64,000 nt of DNA. It comes from Bacillus spongiae. GTDB lineage: Bacteria; Bacillota; Bacilli; Bacillales; Bacillaceae_K. A program made the translations under genes and the position numbers. The stretch is taken from assembly GCF_037120725.1 (NCBI RefSeq), contig NZ_JBBAXC010000005.1, forward strand, positions 186,001 through 250,000. The letters are read 5' to 3'. Below the pieces are notes generated by a model. It made no database searches. It was given only the letters and a program-made list of their open reading frames with translations, and had not been told where the DNA came from. Below are positions 63,877 through 64,000 of the stretch, in pieces. The first letter of the stretch is position 1. Each line of letters opens with the position of its first letter.

Positions 63877-64000
63877 AATGATTGCTCCTCCTTTTATAAC
63901 AAAAGATGTTGTAATGCCATTTCCCTTTCCATTTTCAACTCATTCGAATCACTTAAAAAGATATTAATGAGCCTAAATCATATTTTAGCCATCCAAATTT

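Noticed and set aside
1-64000. rRNA, tRNA or complete insertion sequence
   Set aside because: No rRNA-like conserved blocks, tRNA cloverleaf or transposase gene was seen; the only recombination gene is the serine recombinase.

Overview
The window looks like a chromosomal segment of a low-GC Gram-positive, endospore-forming Bacillaceae. Ribosome binding sites are strong (AGGAGG/GGGGG types), TTG and GTG starts are common, Rho-independent terminators are numerous, and the content is Bacillus-like: a spore-type lipoprotein, a yjcD-type helicase, a T-box-controlled prolyl-tRNA synthetase, a thermolysin-type (M4) protease, and a glycerol-1-phosphate dehydrogenase of the EgsA/AraM kind. No rRNA, tRNA or CRISPR array was seen. 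All identifications come from reading motifs by eye; no database search was run.

Region 1 (1-23.6 kb) is mostly core or semi-core single genes and short operons. It holds a phosphatase/G1P-dehydrogenase pair overlapping by 4 bp, alpha/beta hydrolases, a PAP2 phosphatase/glycerophosphodiesterase pair overlapping by 1 bp, a divergent GNAT/MocR-regulator pair, a yjcD-type helicase, two parallel beta-helix proteins sharing a Cys-containing C-terminal motif, an aminoglycoside-kinase-family protein, and a large secreted M4 protease with PPC and CUB-like C-terminal domains.

Region 2 (23.6-50.7 kb) mixes sparse intergenic DNA and small membrane proteins with well-defined genes: PhzF-like isomerase, Xre regulator plus membrane protein, T-box/proS, a CpdB-like nucleotidase, an Asp/Glu racemase, a GH3 beta-glycosidase, a heterodimeric ABC exporter with one canonical and one degenerate ATP site, and an SDR whose catalytic Lys is replaced by Met. 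At 38.66-39.21 kb lies a striking non-coding array in which CAAGT (ACTTG on the other strand) recurs almost exactly every 21 bp, with a 184-bp higher-order repeat. A second, diverged ACTTG array with the same 21-bp phase lies at 9.78-9.86 kb.

Region 3 (50.9-62.6 kb) is accessory DNA. Diverged direct repeats of 140-190 bp (50.90-51.04 and 61.07-61.26 kb) bracket about 10 kb. Next to the left copy is a serine recombinase. Next to the right copy is the C-terminal fragment of a giant plasmid-type helicase. Between them are an orphan HicB-like antitoxin with its own palindromic operator candidate, a secreted beta-rich protein with a membrane-anchored neighbour, a 63-residue ORF followed by a compact cluster of nested hairpins (candidate structured RNA or origin-type element), and a row of minus-strand genes resembling polymorphic-toxin immunity cassettes. 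Several of these cassettes end in related 3' modules: a GAATTCAAGTCTTC / GGGCGCAATT motif just after the stop, then in two cases a covarying terminator with an identical 13-nt loop. A 42-residue secreted peptide gene with two cysteines is buried among them. The right end holds a DUF3267-type HExxH membrane protein and a small membrane protein.

The best candidates for something undescribed are the 21-bp phased ACTTG arrays, the nested-hairpin element at 55.34-55.51 kb, and the repeat-delimited cassette array with its mini secreted peptide.
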